Below, piece after piece: positions 33,521 through 46,500 of a DNA stretch of 64,000 nt. The notes beneath the pieces are model-generated. The model saw only the letters and a program-made list of their open reading frames with translations, searched no databases and was not told the origin of the DNA. Source of the stretch: Bondarzewia mesenterica (taxonomy: Eukaryota; Basidiomycota; Agaricomycetes; Russulales; Bondarzewiaceae); the NCBI GenBank assembly GCA_004802705.1, contig SGPL01000025.1:1-64000 (forward strand), written 5' to 3'. Within the stretch, counting starts at the first letter, position 1, and the number at the start of each line of letters is the position of its first letter. The position numbers were made by a program, and so were the translations under genes.

Positions 33521-35432
33521 ATGTCGTCGGACGCAGATTCTCGTCCACCCTCCCCACCTTCACGATCCGACACTCCCAACCTACTCAACTTGAATATGGG
33601 CTACTTCACTTTGCCCTTTGAACGGTTCGTGCGTGAAGACAGCACAGAACTGACGAGCGCTTTCACCTTATTGGGTAAGCCACTCAGAACCTGCACGTCT
33701 TTGTGCTGTTGGAGAGGCTAAATGACGCAGACACCTTGGAGACGTATTTCGACGCTCGCATCGACCTGATCCAGCGCAACCTCACCAAGCAGACCGACAA
33801 GCTGAAACTGAAGGCCGAGCTCGCGTTCAATGATCTCAAGGCCAAATCGACTTCCCCGGACGTGCTGTTGGCCCAGAACTTGGACAAAGAGTTGCAAAAG
33901 TTGCGGCTCAAGGTGCGTCTCTCCATAGTCTTTGCGTCCATGAAGGAATCTGCATGCTCCTTCCTCCCAGTTCGCTACGCGTATGACATCACTCGCGACG
34001 GCATGGCAGTCTGCTCGAGTAGTCCGGACGCGCGACAAGATCTCGTTCTTCTTTGGTGTTATGTCCGTTCTAGTGTCCGCTCTCCTCTTTGGCCTGGCTC
34101 CAGAGTATGTCGATCCGATTCATCATCCAATTTTCTTCGTCGCCTCATACGCGGAATATCTTGAAACACAGATGGGTACACGTCGCCTACACGCTGCAAG
34201 CCATGTTCCTCCTTCCCATGCGCATATACAGCTACAAAAAACGCTTGTGGCACTACTTCCTCTTCGACCTCTGTTACTACGTGCTCATCCTCAATTTTTT
34301 TCTACATCTGGATTTTCCCGCAGAGCGAGTGGATGTTCGTCGCGTGCTATTGTCTCTCCCATGGGGCCGTCGCGAGTGCAGTTATCACATGGAGGAACAG
34401 CTTGGTGTTTCACGATATTGACAAGGTCACGTCGCTGTTCGTGCACATTTATTCCCCTTTCGCATTCACCGTCATCAGGTAAAACCAAAAGTCGCACATG
34501 GTTATGCGTCATATCAGTTTATTGAATCTCCATGTTGGTAGACACTTCTATCCCAACGCGGAGGAGCGTTTTCCTGCCCTCAGACAAGTGCCACATCTTC
34601 ATCCTTGGAAAGCGCTGCTCTTGAGCAGTCTCATTTGTGAGCTACCCCGACTCTCGACCCCTCTATGACTTCGTTCATGGAGTCTTGCCCCACAGATTTG
34701 GTTTGGCAATTAATGTACTGGAAGGCGAGCATACATCCATGGGCTTCCGATCCACATACCCTGACCAGTAACCCCCACCTAGTTCGTGTATGTCAATCGC
34801 CGCACGAAGATCGAATCTGGACAGCGCACAACCTCGCTTTCCTTCATGCTCAACAACAAGCGTGGCGCAATCAGTCGCGCTCTGTCTTCCATTCCCGCAA
34901 AGTATCGCGCCGAGTCTTTCATGGCAGGACAATTCGGTGCGTGGTCATAAAGTCGTCAATCAATATCTGGAACTTGGCTGATCGGGATGTGTGCATGTTC
35001 AGTTTACGCCGTCCTGACGTCCATCCTGCCCATTTTCGTCCTGTACGACAGCTCGTTCTGGAGCGGCGCTTTCCTTCTCTTGATCTTTAGCGTCAGTGTC
35101 TGGAATGGCGGAGGTTTCTACATCGAGGTTTTCGGTCGCAAGTGCGTATCGTCGTGACCCACCCACACCACCCATTCCCAGCTCGCCTGATTTATTGACC
35201 TTGTCCGCGCAGGTTTGAACTCGAACTGGAAACCCTACGCAAAGAGCTTGCCGAGGCCAACCTTCGCTCGGGTCGATCGAGTCCCACCGTCGTCCCCGAG
35301 GACATGTCCACACCCGTCTCGCCCATCCTCCAAGAAAAGACGCTCGCGCCCAATTCTCCCCCTTTGCTCGCTCAGATCGACACCATCGCCGCGGGCGAGG
35401 ATATATCGCTCGAAGACAAGAAGCAGCAATAA
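33521..35432 (+). CDS. GPC1: Glycerophosphocholine acyltransferase GPC1
   Basis: Integral membrane enzyme that acylates glycerophosphocholine with acyl-CoA to lysophosphatidylcholine in phospholipid remodelling (known for yeast Gpc1). Exons are 33521-33674, 33731-33912, 34010-34104, 34172-34478, 34542-34636, 34696-34724, 34783-34936, 35003-35141 and 35212-35432. Family blocks: RTRDKISFFFGVMSVLVSAL, WHYFLFDLCYYVLILNFF, YCLSHGAVASAVITWRNSLV, FHDIDKVTSLFVHIYSPF, HFYPNAEERFPALR, FVYVNRRTKIESGQRTTS, KYRAESFMAGQF, SVSVWNGGGFYIEVFGR. Several membrane spans are evident. A T7 run near 34300 shifts the frame by one; six T would restore NFFYIWIFP. The intron 34725-34782 begins with GC instead of GT. ATG 33521 is the first Met in frame and fits the N-terminal serine/proline-rich segment. 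Confidence 0.85.
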
Positions 35433-36024
35433 GCAATAAGAAAGGTTTTCCTTTCTTTTTCGTTTTTATTTGCTCGGTCGGTAGTGTCCGTCGATGGGTT
35501 CTTTGGTTTGCACGTCGTGTGTTTCTTCGGGATATATCGTATATATAATATTATACGCGCTTGGTCGATCCGGTCGCGTGTTGCCACGATTTCTTTATAT
35601 GATTCCCTTCCGCCCTGCGTGACACGTCGGCAGGGATGCGATGGTACGATGGTACGATACCCTTACGAATGTGTTATGTGTTGTACTTAATGCCTCTTCC
35701 TGGTCCCTCTCTTATTTATCTCATTATTTCCTCTTCGTCAAGTAATCCTTCTCCGTTGCCATCCGATGATTGGTGAATTTTCTGGTGATGCACGAGGGAT
35801 TCATACACAGGTCGGATACCACTTATGTTCTAGATGCTCTTATGATTCCCCAGGTCTGTACTCGATTACATAGGATACATATACAGTACATATTCTGTCG
35901 TGATGTGTGTGGGCAGCGCATCTATGAGGCTGGCGTCAATTCCCATTCAGCCTTTGAATATATCGGATATGAATGAATGGAAGGATGACGGTGGACTATC
36001 ATACCACGGTCCCCATAAGCAAAA
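35433..36024. other. Convergent intergenic region
   Basis: 3' sides of GPC1 (plus) and the Tad1-like gene (minus). No gene or RNA signature seen. Confidence 0.5.
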
Positions 36025-37690
36025 TCATGAATACCCCTGACCCATGGCACGGAATGTGTGAACTTGAAGAAATTTGATCGGACGTTCTGTCTCCACAGTG
36101 TCTGGATTTCTAGCGTCGGTAATGTTGAGGACGACGAGTGCGCCTCGGGCATCGAACCTCTCCCATTTCGCAACCGCTGCGTATCCAGCCTGCGAATAGT
36201 GCATCGGACTGAGGGAGACGGGTATTGCAATTTAATGGTGCGTTGATGGACCGTCTCACGGTGTAAATAGTAGGTGATCGTTTCACTGTGGACAACATTG
36301 GGAGGGAAAGGACGAGAATCGGGACGGGTAGACGAGGTGCAGTCAATATTAAAGAGGAGGAGGGTGAGAGGTGAAGTGGGGTGGGAAAGGGCGAAGAGAG
36401 AGAGGCCTACGGTGGCATTGGCAGCTTCAAGTGTCGAGTGGTAGAGGGTGTGGAGGGATATCTTGGATATCAAGGCCTGAGGGACGAATTCGCAGTTGGA
36501 GTTTGACGAGTTCAAGGCGGGTGGCTATGAAAATATATACATACCTGAAGTTGTCGTTAATTCGGTGCTTTGGGGGCACACCTCTTCGAAGACCGTTGAT
36601 CAGAACTTCAGGAAGTTTGCCGGTGTCTGCGATCCAGCAAAGCGCTACAATGAATTTGTTAATACGACATTCCATAATCTGATAAACGGCTTCAAATGCA
36701 AAACTTGCCCACCGTCGTTCGAAGAGCTGCTTGCTTCTTGTAGGGACACACGCGAATGGATGAAAGGCAAGGATGTGAAATGAATCGACGGTCGGGCAAC
36801 CTTATACCCTGCTGGAAGACCTAAACAAACGGAGCAAACATGGAAAAAATACTTCTCATTCCTTCCACTGGTAAATTGATACCTGCCCTTCAGCTCTCCT
36901 ATCCGATCATAAAATGCCCTCTCACACTCTCCCCTCACCATCGCCCTCATTCCGACATCCACCTCCCCCATGATGATACCGTGTACGTATAAAGGCCTGA
37001 AGATGCCGCTCGTGAGCGCCCCCTGTATACCTACCACAGACTACAACGCGATCTTGTCGCTGCAAGACATGCTGAGGACTGCGGGCGCGTCTGCGCGTCC
37101 CGGTTTGGTACGCAGCACGCCCACTCGGGCATAGTTGTCGCGCCCTCGGGAAGGCACGTCAAGTGGGAGGGGCGGCCATGGCGTGGAATTTTTCAGAGAG
37201 GCCATAGACGGGTCTTGTGCAGAGGCCAGCAGACCCGTCGACGCATCCCCGCCTTGATGTATCATGTAAGTATCAAAGCAAGAGCAACATTGACCAAAAA
37301 AAAAGAGACAAAAAGAACAGATGTGGAGAAATGGGTCTGACATGGTACGGTGGAGACATAAAGGTACAGGTGAACGTCGTCCCTGAGAGCAAAGCATCCG
37401 TCTTCTCCCCTCGCAATCCATTCTGACCCGGAAGAACTGCTCGCGTCTTTTCGTGCTTCCTCTAAAAACCAACGCACGGCCCCACGTCGCGCGATGACTT
37501 CTGCGTGGCAATCGTGCAAGGCATCGCCGTGCGGCGGAAGACGCGTGGTTGGCAGACACTTGAATCCTGTGCCCAAGGAGGCCCAAGGATATCACTTGCA
37601 CGTTTCGTGATATGAGCGAGGAGAGGACGAAAGCGGCTAAGATCGTAAACTTTCCGGGTTGGGGGAAATGGAGAGAGATGCATATGCATC
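36025..37690 (-). pseudogene. TAD1: tRNA adenosine deaminase Tad1/ADAT1-like, with several disruptions
   Basis: The enzyme family converts A37 to inosine in tRNA-Ala. The minus strand reads FTILAAFVLSS, FKCLPTTRLPPHGDALHDCH with the catalytic HAE (AEVIARRGAVRWFLEEA), YVSTVPCGDAST with a zinc-ligand Cys, VLSMSCSDKIAL, VVGIQGALTSGIF, ARPSIHFTSLPFIHSR, ALCWIADTGKLPEVLINGLR, RGVPPKHRINDNFR and, near the end, LFAGWIRSG and KWERFDARGALVVLN. Damage: a 10-bp tandem duplication at 37571-37590 shifts the frame just before the catalytic domain. A TAG at 37041-37043 replaces the Trp expected after KIAL. A one-base break lies near 36165. The start codon was not identified; coding signal fades above about 37690. 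Either a dying gene or a mix of errors; the duplication and nonsense codon favour real lesions. Confidence 0.7.
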
Positions 37691-38339
37691 GAGGGATGCA
37701 GATACGACAGAATCCGTCTCATCACAGCTGGACTTAGTGTGATGTCCGAGCGCAGCGGTGCGCCCGCTGCTAACTTCGCGTAACTTCGCGTTGTGTGCAA
37801 AGGAAACGACTTACTTTCTTCAAGCTGCACGTCTCATGTCACCGACGGTCAGACCTAAGTTGGGTTGCGCGTATGACGTGAGTATCGTGAAGTGCTCCGG
37901 CGGAGTTGGTGAAATTCACGCTGGATGTGATGTTTACACACGAGATCTACAATGTACATATTGAAGGACGTCTTACTACGTTGTTCGCCATCTCATCGCT
38001 CATTTTTGCAATGACCGATGATCATATCATTCAAACACGACAACAAGTACACGAAAGATACATAATTATGCGATACGAGTGGATAAGCAAGACAGACAGC
38101 GATCTGACAAAAAAATAGATGGCGGGAGAAAGTTTTTTTGTATATGTTTCGTGCCAACCGCCGCTGAGAGGTTCAGGGTAGTGTTGGCAAAAGACTGGCA
38201 CAGTTGCGTGTGAGAGGTGAAAAATTTGATTGGAATTATGAAATTTGGTTTGCATCAACGTCCAATTCTGAAACGAACCGCGGTCGATAATTCAGCTAAT
38301 GGCCTGAACGACATAGACAACGTACGTAATGCCTGTGAC
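37691..38339. other. Intergenic, no gene seen
   Basis: Contains the presumed first exon(s) or promoter of the Tad1-like gene and the 3' side of the Cys-rich gene. No domain recognised. Confidence 0.4.
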
Positions 38340-39877
38340 TTACATGAACCCATAGTCCGTCTCATCCTCCTCGTACATCGCTTCGAATGCCACCTCTTCC
38401 ATATCGCTGTCAAGCGGCATCGAGCATCTCGGACACTCCTTCCGATCCCCTAAGCATGGCTCGCAAATCTTCACGTCCTGCTCGCATTCGTCGCAATGAT
38501 CATAATGCAAGCAGTCATCACACATTGTTTCGTAGCATTGCGGGCATGAATTAACATCCTGCAAACAGGGCTGGCACATTCTTTCCGTCCATTGGCACAC
38601 CCCACACCTGAATTCGCGGAACGTGATGGCTTTTGGTTTGGACTCTGGCTTGCTCTTGCCGAAGTCTTCATTGTCGTCAGGTCTCTCGTCTTGTTCGTCG
38701 CCCTCTGAATCGGACTCCGGAAGGCATTGAGCGCACGTATCGATCTTGCCACAGGCGCATTGATGTCGGATGTCCTCGGGGCACGTCTCAGCGCTGCACG
38801 AAGGACATGCAGGGTTTGCGTATTTGGGGGCACACCGAGAGCACCACCACTCAAATGAGTCGTCTAGATGCTGAGAGCAATATTCACCGTGCCCGACGCA
38901 GTCCAGGCAGTGGCCTTTGGGAGAGCGATTGTTCCGCGTTGAACAGCGTTCGTTGCAGCAGTCCTGCCAGTCGACTGATTCGTCGTTGTGACAGGTCGTG
39001 CATCTGACCGCCTTTGGATCGTGTATCTTCTTGACCTCACCTTGGACGATGACGTCCCCTCGCAGTGGACCAGATTTGAATCGGTCGAGCAGAACGACTC
39101 GCCGCACGATGGGCAGTCGACAATGAGCTCCTGGTTCGAGCGAGACCGACAAGACGAGCAGTAGCGCTTATCGGAATGTTGACTGCAGGTATGGATGTCA
39201 TCCACTTTGCCGCCGTCGCATCCTCGAACCGGACACGAACGTGTATCGCATTGGGAGCATTTGACTAACTGAAGCACCGCTATGGGCTCAACATAAAAAG
39301 ACAAAGGAAAACAACGCACCTTTTCGCCGCACACCTGGCAAGAGCCTAGAGGATACGTCCTATTCTCTCGTGTTCTCTTTAAATGCGTTCGTTCCTCATA
39401 AGCCTCCGCAGCTCTCTCCTCCGCTTCCTTCAGCTCCCTTTTCCTATTCCGCTGCGCCTCCCTTATCATCTCCGCCTTCGCCGCACGCCTCGCCATCTCC
39501 TCCCTCTGCCTTTCCGGTATACCCAAGACCCACTCCTCGAGGTCATTAAGGATGGGCATGCACGCTTCCGGGATCGCCGCGTACCCAATATTGCGTTGGT
39601 CTTTGACCCGTCGCCGCATTATGTCGACGGTGAACGCCGCGCTTGTGCTAGGATAATCCGGCTCTCCCTCTAAGAGGTTCACGATGAGGGCCTGCGGGGT
39701 GGGGTCGTTGTCTGGCGCGGAGGGCGGGATGTAGCGGACGCCGACCGTGTTCCACCAGATGTCTAGCTCATAGACGTGCTTGTCCGCCAGTTCGCGCCAG
39801 ATGACTTTGGCGCACGTTGCGAGTCTAGATTTGAGAGAGCGAGGAAGATTGTCACTCAGAGATACCCAGCCGGCCAT
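38340..39877 (-). CDS. Cysteine-rich (multiple zinc-site) protein, function unknown
   Basis: ATG at 39877 gives MAGWVSLSDNLPRSLKSRLA. A helical N-terminal half ends in an Arg/Glu-rich coiled coil (about residues 135-180, EEMARRAAKAEMIREAQRNR). One intron (39269-39320) lies inside the first Cys cluster. The C-terminal half has about 40 Cys in CxxC pairs (CQVCGEK, CSQCDTRSC, YCSSCRSR, CPSCGESFC, CTTC, WCSRCAPK, CPSCSAETC, CGVC, CPQCYETMCDDC, CDECEQDVKICEPC, CPRC) with scattered His. This suggests a string of zinc-binding, RING- or B-box-like modules. It ends in an acidic tail. A one-base break in a G4 run near 39058 separates two halves that clearly belong together. I do not recognise the family; a zinc-dependent protein-binding or ubiquitin-related role is only inferred. 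Confidence 0.7.
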
Positions 39878-40769
39878 GATAAAGCTGAAGCAGTGAGAGT
39901 TTGGTGACGGTGGGAGCGAAGAAAGGAGAGCAGGAAAAACAACGCATGAGTCACGGAACGTACGAAAGGACGGATTATAAAGAGCGGGTCCAAACAGGAC
40001 CCCCGGCAACCCACCAAAATGTATGTTCTTCCCACGGTAGTCCAGCGGCGCGTAGCGCCGCAGCTCTGAAAATGTTCCGGTAGTCAGTTCCCTGTGGTTG
40101 AGGCCCAGTGAAAATTCGATCTAGGTAGCAATAGTGAGCAACAGGCACACACAGGCATTCTCGCGCTTGTGTTACCCAGTTGCCGCCGAGATCTGCAGGT
40201 GTTCTTGCCTGGAAATTTGGACTGGAGCGTGTTCTGACAGTACGCGTTTCTCGGCAAACACAAGCAATTGGTGAGAGCAATGTGAACATTCCTTTAATAC
40301 CTTACCTGTGTGTCGCTATGCATATCTGCAGTCCTATCCAGGCAAATGTAGTCTGAGGTCGTCACTTGCAGTCTCATTTTCATATCCACAAAACACCGTT
40401 AATTACATTCTAATCCAGGCCAATACCGTCAGATTCATGCAGAGTCAGGCTACGACGGGCCCCTTGATAATACGGCATTCCTTCTTGCCTCGCGACTTCC
40501 ATCGCATCGCATCCCATTCACTCCCGCTTGCCCTCTGCACGTACTCCTCCTTCTGATACCCTCTCATCGCTATACCTCTTACCTAACACCCTCTCGGTAT
40601 TAATTCGCAATCAACGAACTAAATGAAAACGCACTGCAATGAAGCAAACCGTCAGAATGATTATTGGCCCGGACTATGCGCAGGAAGATTTGCGGAAGCC
40701 TAAATAATCAGATGTCCATGCAAGTTAATGTCTTATCATGAGAGCGAGCATTGTGGTACATGCCTTATT

Positions 40770-43357
40770 TTTCACCTGCTGGTTCCAAGCCTACAACAAA
40801 ATAAGTGTGTAATATGTTGCTAGTTAAAAAAAGAAACATACCGCTTTTTCATCCTTAGACAAACTGTCCCAATGCCGTTTGAACTCATCAGCCGATCCAC
40901 CCTCATGAGTCTCCAGCTACATACGTCCGCACTCATTACTGTAAAAGATTAACGGTATCAAGACGAAAGAAAAAATAATGTAAACATACCGGCCGTTAAC
41001 GGTCTTCGTGGGAGCCCAAGGTTTTTTCTTTGAGTTTTCAGTTGAGCTTCGTGGTTTCTTAGAATATATTGCGTGAGCGATCACTGGCATAGACATGAAA
41101 GAAACTTCGAGGCTACTAGAACTGACAGTTATCGGTGGGGCAGCGCTTAGATCAAGAGGTTGGGAGGGCATCTGTTCAGCGACAGAGGATTGATCAGCGG
41201 GGAGTGAGTTGGACCTCGGAGCAGACGACGCTTGAGAAGATGGCGAGGTTGATATTACTTGAGGAATTGGAGGTAAAGTGGGCATATCTTCAGTTCGACA
41301 GATATTCGCGCTGCGTTAAGGGTTTGAATATCAGTCGTGTCACGGTGTATGTAGAACGATAGCACATACAATGGATTTTTTGGTGCCTGCACAACGATTA
41401 TTAGTGGGTGGAAAGTCAAGGGAATGTATAGGCAGTAGCTACCTTGAAAGCCGAAGGTTGAGTAAGTCCTTCCGATGACTTAGCTTCCTGATCGGCAGGT
41501 TCAACGGCCGGTGACAACAACGTCCTACAAAAATAGAGAAATAAGCAGATTGAGCACGCTATGTTCAGATACTCACGGATTCTCAATACAGTCCTATCGC
41601 AAGAATTAAGATGCGATCACATTGAGTTCTGTCGGGATAGACTTACCAGATTTGCTGCGAGTAGACGTGCAGTTGGCAGTATCACCGGTAATATATCTGG
41701 CCCATTGAAAGATGCGTCGGCTAGAGTCGTCAGAGAGTTATCTATCAAAGGTAGTGATGGGCCCTCAGAACTTTGAGAGGGTTTATTGATGACCGCTGTA
41801 GAGAAGGAGCCAGAATCTGAGAGCGAGGGCGGAATATCTAGACTGTTTGATGTGCTGAAAGAAGTATTGGAGGAATTGCTAGCAGCAGCGGTGAGCACGC
41901 TTGGTGGTGCGGCAGGTGGTAGTAAATTGACATTGACTAGCTGATCAGTTGATGAAGGTGCAGAAGCATGGGCCACTGCTGGATCAAGGTTGTGCTGTCT
42001 GCTCGCTGATGAAAGAGGTGCCTCCGAAATGTCGACCTTCGCGCGCTTGTTAGCATTCTTTGGAGCACGACACCGCTTGGTAGCAGGAACACTGAGTCCT
42101 TGGTTGCTGTCTATAGTCAAAGTGGAACTAGCGTCGTCATCTTCATCCTTGACTGGAAGACCACGTTGCCTCTTCTCAGTGATTAGTGTAGTTCTGCGAC
42201 CGCACTCGCCAAGCCACGCTGAATAGTATTGGGTCCCAATCTCCATCGCCTTCTAATCTCCACTACAGAGGGCGAGTTCTGGAAAATGCGCATTCATGCA
42301 TGCACGATAGTCAGGAGCCAATGTCTGGTCGAGAGCACTCCACTTCAATGGGCTGACCCTCTTGTTAAGCCAGTCCTGATAGAATTCACGGGCAAACCCA
42401 TGCATTTCATCATGGCGCTCTGTAGTGATTGGCTCACCCTGCTTCGTGACTGCCCATCCCATTTTTCTGTGAACTGAAGAGGCCTCGTCAGACCTTGTGG
42501 AAACAGCATCAAGGTCAGCAAGGTATCTTGTCCAGCTGCTCTTCATCCAGAATAGTTCAACTCCAGACTTGGAATTGCCATTAACGTTGTCATTATCATC
42601 ATCATCGTCGTCAACAATGATAGGTGGAGGACGGGGAAGGCTAGCTCGTGGAAGAGAGGACATGGAGGTTTGTGACTTGGATGAGGATGCGGAAAGTGGA
42701 TAGAAACCAGGTGAGGCACCTTCGCGAGGCATCGAGGGAAGATTTTGGATTACCCATCTACGTTGTGTAAATTTGAGCAATCATTGAGAGCTATGAGATA
42801 CATACTTTATTCCAGCTAACTCTGCACTGAGCGTAGCAACCTCAGTGCGAAGGCTTTGTTCAGTCTCCATGGCCTCCTGGTATGCGCGATTGCGATAGCG
42901 TAATAAAGTTGAACTACTTGCGGACCCGACAACTTTGACCTTCCAATCTGAAGTGTCGGAATATGTCTGATATTGCTTGGTATGTAAGTTCAAGCAAACT
43001 CAAGGAAGAAAGTGAGTCGCTCTAACCGTATCAAATGTTCTGTTGTCAGTTGCATTTGTACTCATTATTCCCTCTGAGCCCACTGAATTGTCCGGGGTGA
43101 ATGCAGCGCGGTCATACATAAATCGTGGGTCAAATGATGGTGTATGTGGTCGTGTTCGAAACCCTTCAGATGGAACAGACGAGCCAGAGTACCGATGTTC
43201 GATGGGCGAGTCTGACATGGGTGTTAGCGGGGACTGTCTTGAGAGAGGGCTGGCAATGAACTCTCCAGAAGCTGATCTAGAGTTAGTAGGGAAATGACGA
43301 GAGGATGAAGACGAGCTTCGTGCATAGTGTGCTATAAGACGGGGAGGAGGGTCTGGC
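40770..43357 (-). pseudogene. Accessory protein gene of the Plavaka-type element
   Basis: Begins near MPDPPPRLIAHYARSSSSSS (about 43357). It continues through Ser/Pro-rich exons, a coiled-coil segment (YRNRAYQEAMETEQSLRTEV, about 42830-42920), the block MKSSWTRYLADLDAV with MHGFAREFYQDWLNKR, then QYYSAWLGECGRR, a long low-complexity part, and a C-terminal block HEGGSADEFKRHWDSLSKDE near 40860-40920. TAG codons stand where Trp fits at about 42254 (after CSGD) and near 40915 (after NECGRM). The surrounding frame is intact, a transition-type lesion. I do not know its biochemical role. Its position next to the transposase within shared TIRs suggests a second transposition or DNA-binding protein. 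Confidence 0.55.
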
Positions 43358-43561
43358 ATGAGAAGTTCGAGTGAGTCTAATGTCACGAAAGAAAATGAAC
43401 TTATAACAAGCATCTTGTTAGCGAGTGTCACCCGAAAAATAGGCGCCATATCCATCTACAAGCGTCCGCATTAGATATTTCCCCCCATTTTATATATACT
43501 CTCGCATTGGATACAAATATCAGATTACTTGTATATGACTTTTAAATGCTATTACACTGTA

Positions 43562-46500
43562 CTAATCCGAGTCAATATCCATATCCATGTCCATATCCTC
43601 CTCACTTCCACCCAGTCGAACAATCTCTAAGCCCAGCTTCTTGACGAGAAAATAGCGATCAGCAATAGGCACCATAGCCACGACAGATTTGATAGTGTGG
43701 TAGTCTATCACACGTAGTGCCGTGTCGCCTTGGTGCTTTGAGGACCAATAAGTGCCATAAGACTGCTTGAGAAGGTCGGGGTTTGGATCGCTGTACAATG
43801 AGACCATGGCTACTGCTTTTTTGATTCCATCAACGATGAGGATAAAATAATAGAGTACTTCAGCAATTTGCGACCTTTCAGCGAGTTGTACCTGTAGAAT
43901 AAACCCGATAAACCGGGTTATATCAGTTGTGTGATAGAGCAAACAATGACTTTAAAACATACCTTAACGTTGCATGACATCCTGAGCTGTGTCAGGTCCT
44001 TCATCTCCCTCCATTCTGACCGAGCGTTCTGACCAGTTGGAAGTCGAAGGCGCGCCCATCTCGTTACTTTTGTCACAGAGACATTCTCCTCCCCTACCTC
44101 TGCTAGATATGATCGAATGGCCTCCGCTTCACAGTCACGCACCTTTCTCGCACAGTTATCCCTTGCCTTAAGTAAGACATATTCACCTCCCAAATCTATC
44201 GAACCTCGGGGCAGCGTCGATCTGCCACCATGAGAATTGAGGTCAGGGGCCATTGCAGCGAGTGCATTCACCTGAGCACAACGCACACCCTGTATAGAGA
44301 GGTTGGCATATGGTTTCGAAGGCTGCCTGATCTGTGCGGTGAGGTCTCCAATTGCACGCTCCATCGGCCACTAAGTTGTAGCATCAGATGGGCCAGTGCG
44401 CAAAGGTTCATGAGGAAGATGGGAGACAATATGGATGGTGTGGGTAACAAAATGGATACGATCTGCCCAATGTTCACAGTAAATGGTCTCGAAGTCATCA
44501 CAAAATGTCGTGAGAAGTTGATATGCGACTTGTAATTCTGCGAGGGTGTAGCCATGCTGATAAATTACTCGAACGCCGCAGGCTAGTTGGCAGTAGTTAC
44601 GATAGAATACATCGGGGAGGACATTGTGGAGCAAGGTGGGACTATATCCAAAGATCCATGTCAGATACTCCCATGCCTTGTAACCGCTGTTGATTTTGTC
44701 TGCAGGATTGCGTGGTGGACGATCAAAGGAACCGGGAAGATAAGAAACTGCATCCCTGACTGCCTTTCCATGCGCTTTCCACACATTGTCAACTAGAACA
44801 GCAAACCGCCAGTTTGCCTTAGAATCAGTTGTTGCACAGACAATCTCACTGCGCCATAGCCTAAGAAGGATATCGGGCAGGTTCAATGCGATGAGATGCA
44901 TGAGATCAATCGGAAAGCATGCTGGAAGGGGTGTGATTCAGGACAGAGCACTGAATATGCATGGGTGGCATATACCAGTTGCCTTGTGGTTCTCGACGAA
45001 GGCAGTTTGGGTACGAGACGAGATGACTTTGGCAAGGTTTTGGCAATATCTGACATGGTTATCTCATCAATTCAAGCATCGAAAACAGCCTACCACTCCT
45101 ATGGATACGCACCTTTCAGCATTTTCTGCAGTGGAAGGAGAAGAATGTTCAAAATAAATCCAGTCATCGTGGTTGCACCCCGCGATGTCGTAATTATGCG
45201 GGCATTGTGCAGCATAGTAATATCGAGGCTCGCGTGGTTTGTGTCACCCCAGGAAACCGCAATGCCTCCGACAGCCATGCTTTCCACCATGACCGACTTG
45301 TCCATCAATATCTGCGAGCGCCGGTGTGTCTGCCGTGACAAAAAGCACCCATGGGTTGCACTGGTGTGTCATCTTCAGCAGTGCATCCCAAATGACGAAG
45401 CCCCCTTCATTCTGGATTGCTGCGAGATGATAGAGTCCCAGGAAGATAAAAGAGTCCAAGTTCTTGGGGTGGTTGGGGCCCGGAATGAAGCCACCAGGAA
45501 GGGTGTGCCGCTTCTTGTAGTGCTGATCTGGTCGACGATCGAGTAGAATCCATATATAAATCCAACAGTCTGACATCTTCTTCTCGTAGAGCTGAGCCCC
45601 ATCGATAGAGAACATCAAACACATGTCATCCGGAGTTATGTTACCATTCTCGACATTGTCGAGGTAGTCAGTGCCCCAAAAGATGTCCCTGAACTCAGTG
45701 AGACCATCCTGGGTATGCCACTCCCTCATAATCTTCTCCGTCACCTCCTTTCGATACAGAAGGTCCTGCGCACTCTGCTCGGATGCCTTCTGGGCCTGTA
45801 GGAAAGGACCGATAGGTATGGTGCGGTACTCAAGTCGGGGGACCTTCTTGCGTCCCCTGCTTTGAGCAAGCACAAGAGGATCATAACGTGGTTCAGAACA
45901 GAAGGCACATGTCTCGCGGTCAGCATAGGGGCCAGTGTAGGCGTGGCACGAGTTGGGGCACATGTCGTTGAGAATAGGGACGATGCCACTTATCTCTGCA
46001 ATGCATCGTTTAATTTGAGCATGTGTGAGCATGCCAGAGTCGGGATAATGACGGAGGATGCCATGGTGCACCAACTCGTAGATCTTCTCCGAACCATTAC
46101 TGACAGCGAAGAATGTGTCAAGAGAAAGTCGAAGATCAGGATCATCGAGAGTGAGAGGATCAGTAGAGGGGTTACGCAGCCGCTCAATCGCAGCCTCGTC
46201 GAGACCGCTATCTTTGTGACGTGCATCTCTGAGGGCACGTATGAACTCCTGGGAGAGCCGAACGTCTGCTATGTGAGAAAGCTGCTCATCGTCATCATCA
46301 TCCTCATCGAGATCCAGCTGCGGCGGCGGCCTACGATAGATGGGGGGTGGAGCATCGGAGACTGCACGTCTGGCCATTTCAGCAGTGCTGCCGACATCGA
46401 GATGTTCTTCCAGGTCGTCCGGCAGTGGATCCTGTTCTAATGCAAATAGTAGCGGATCCTGCTCGTCCTGGTCCAGTTCTCGATGCTGCTCGTCTGCATC

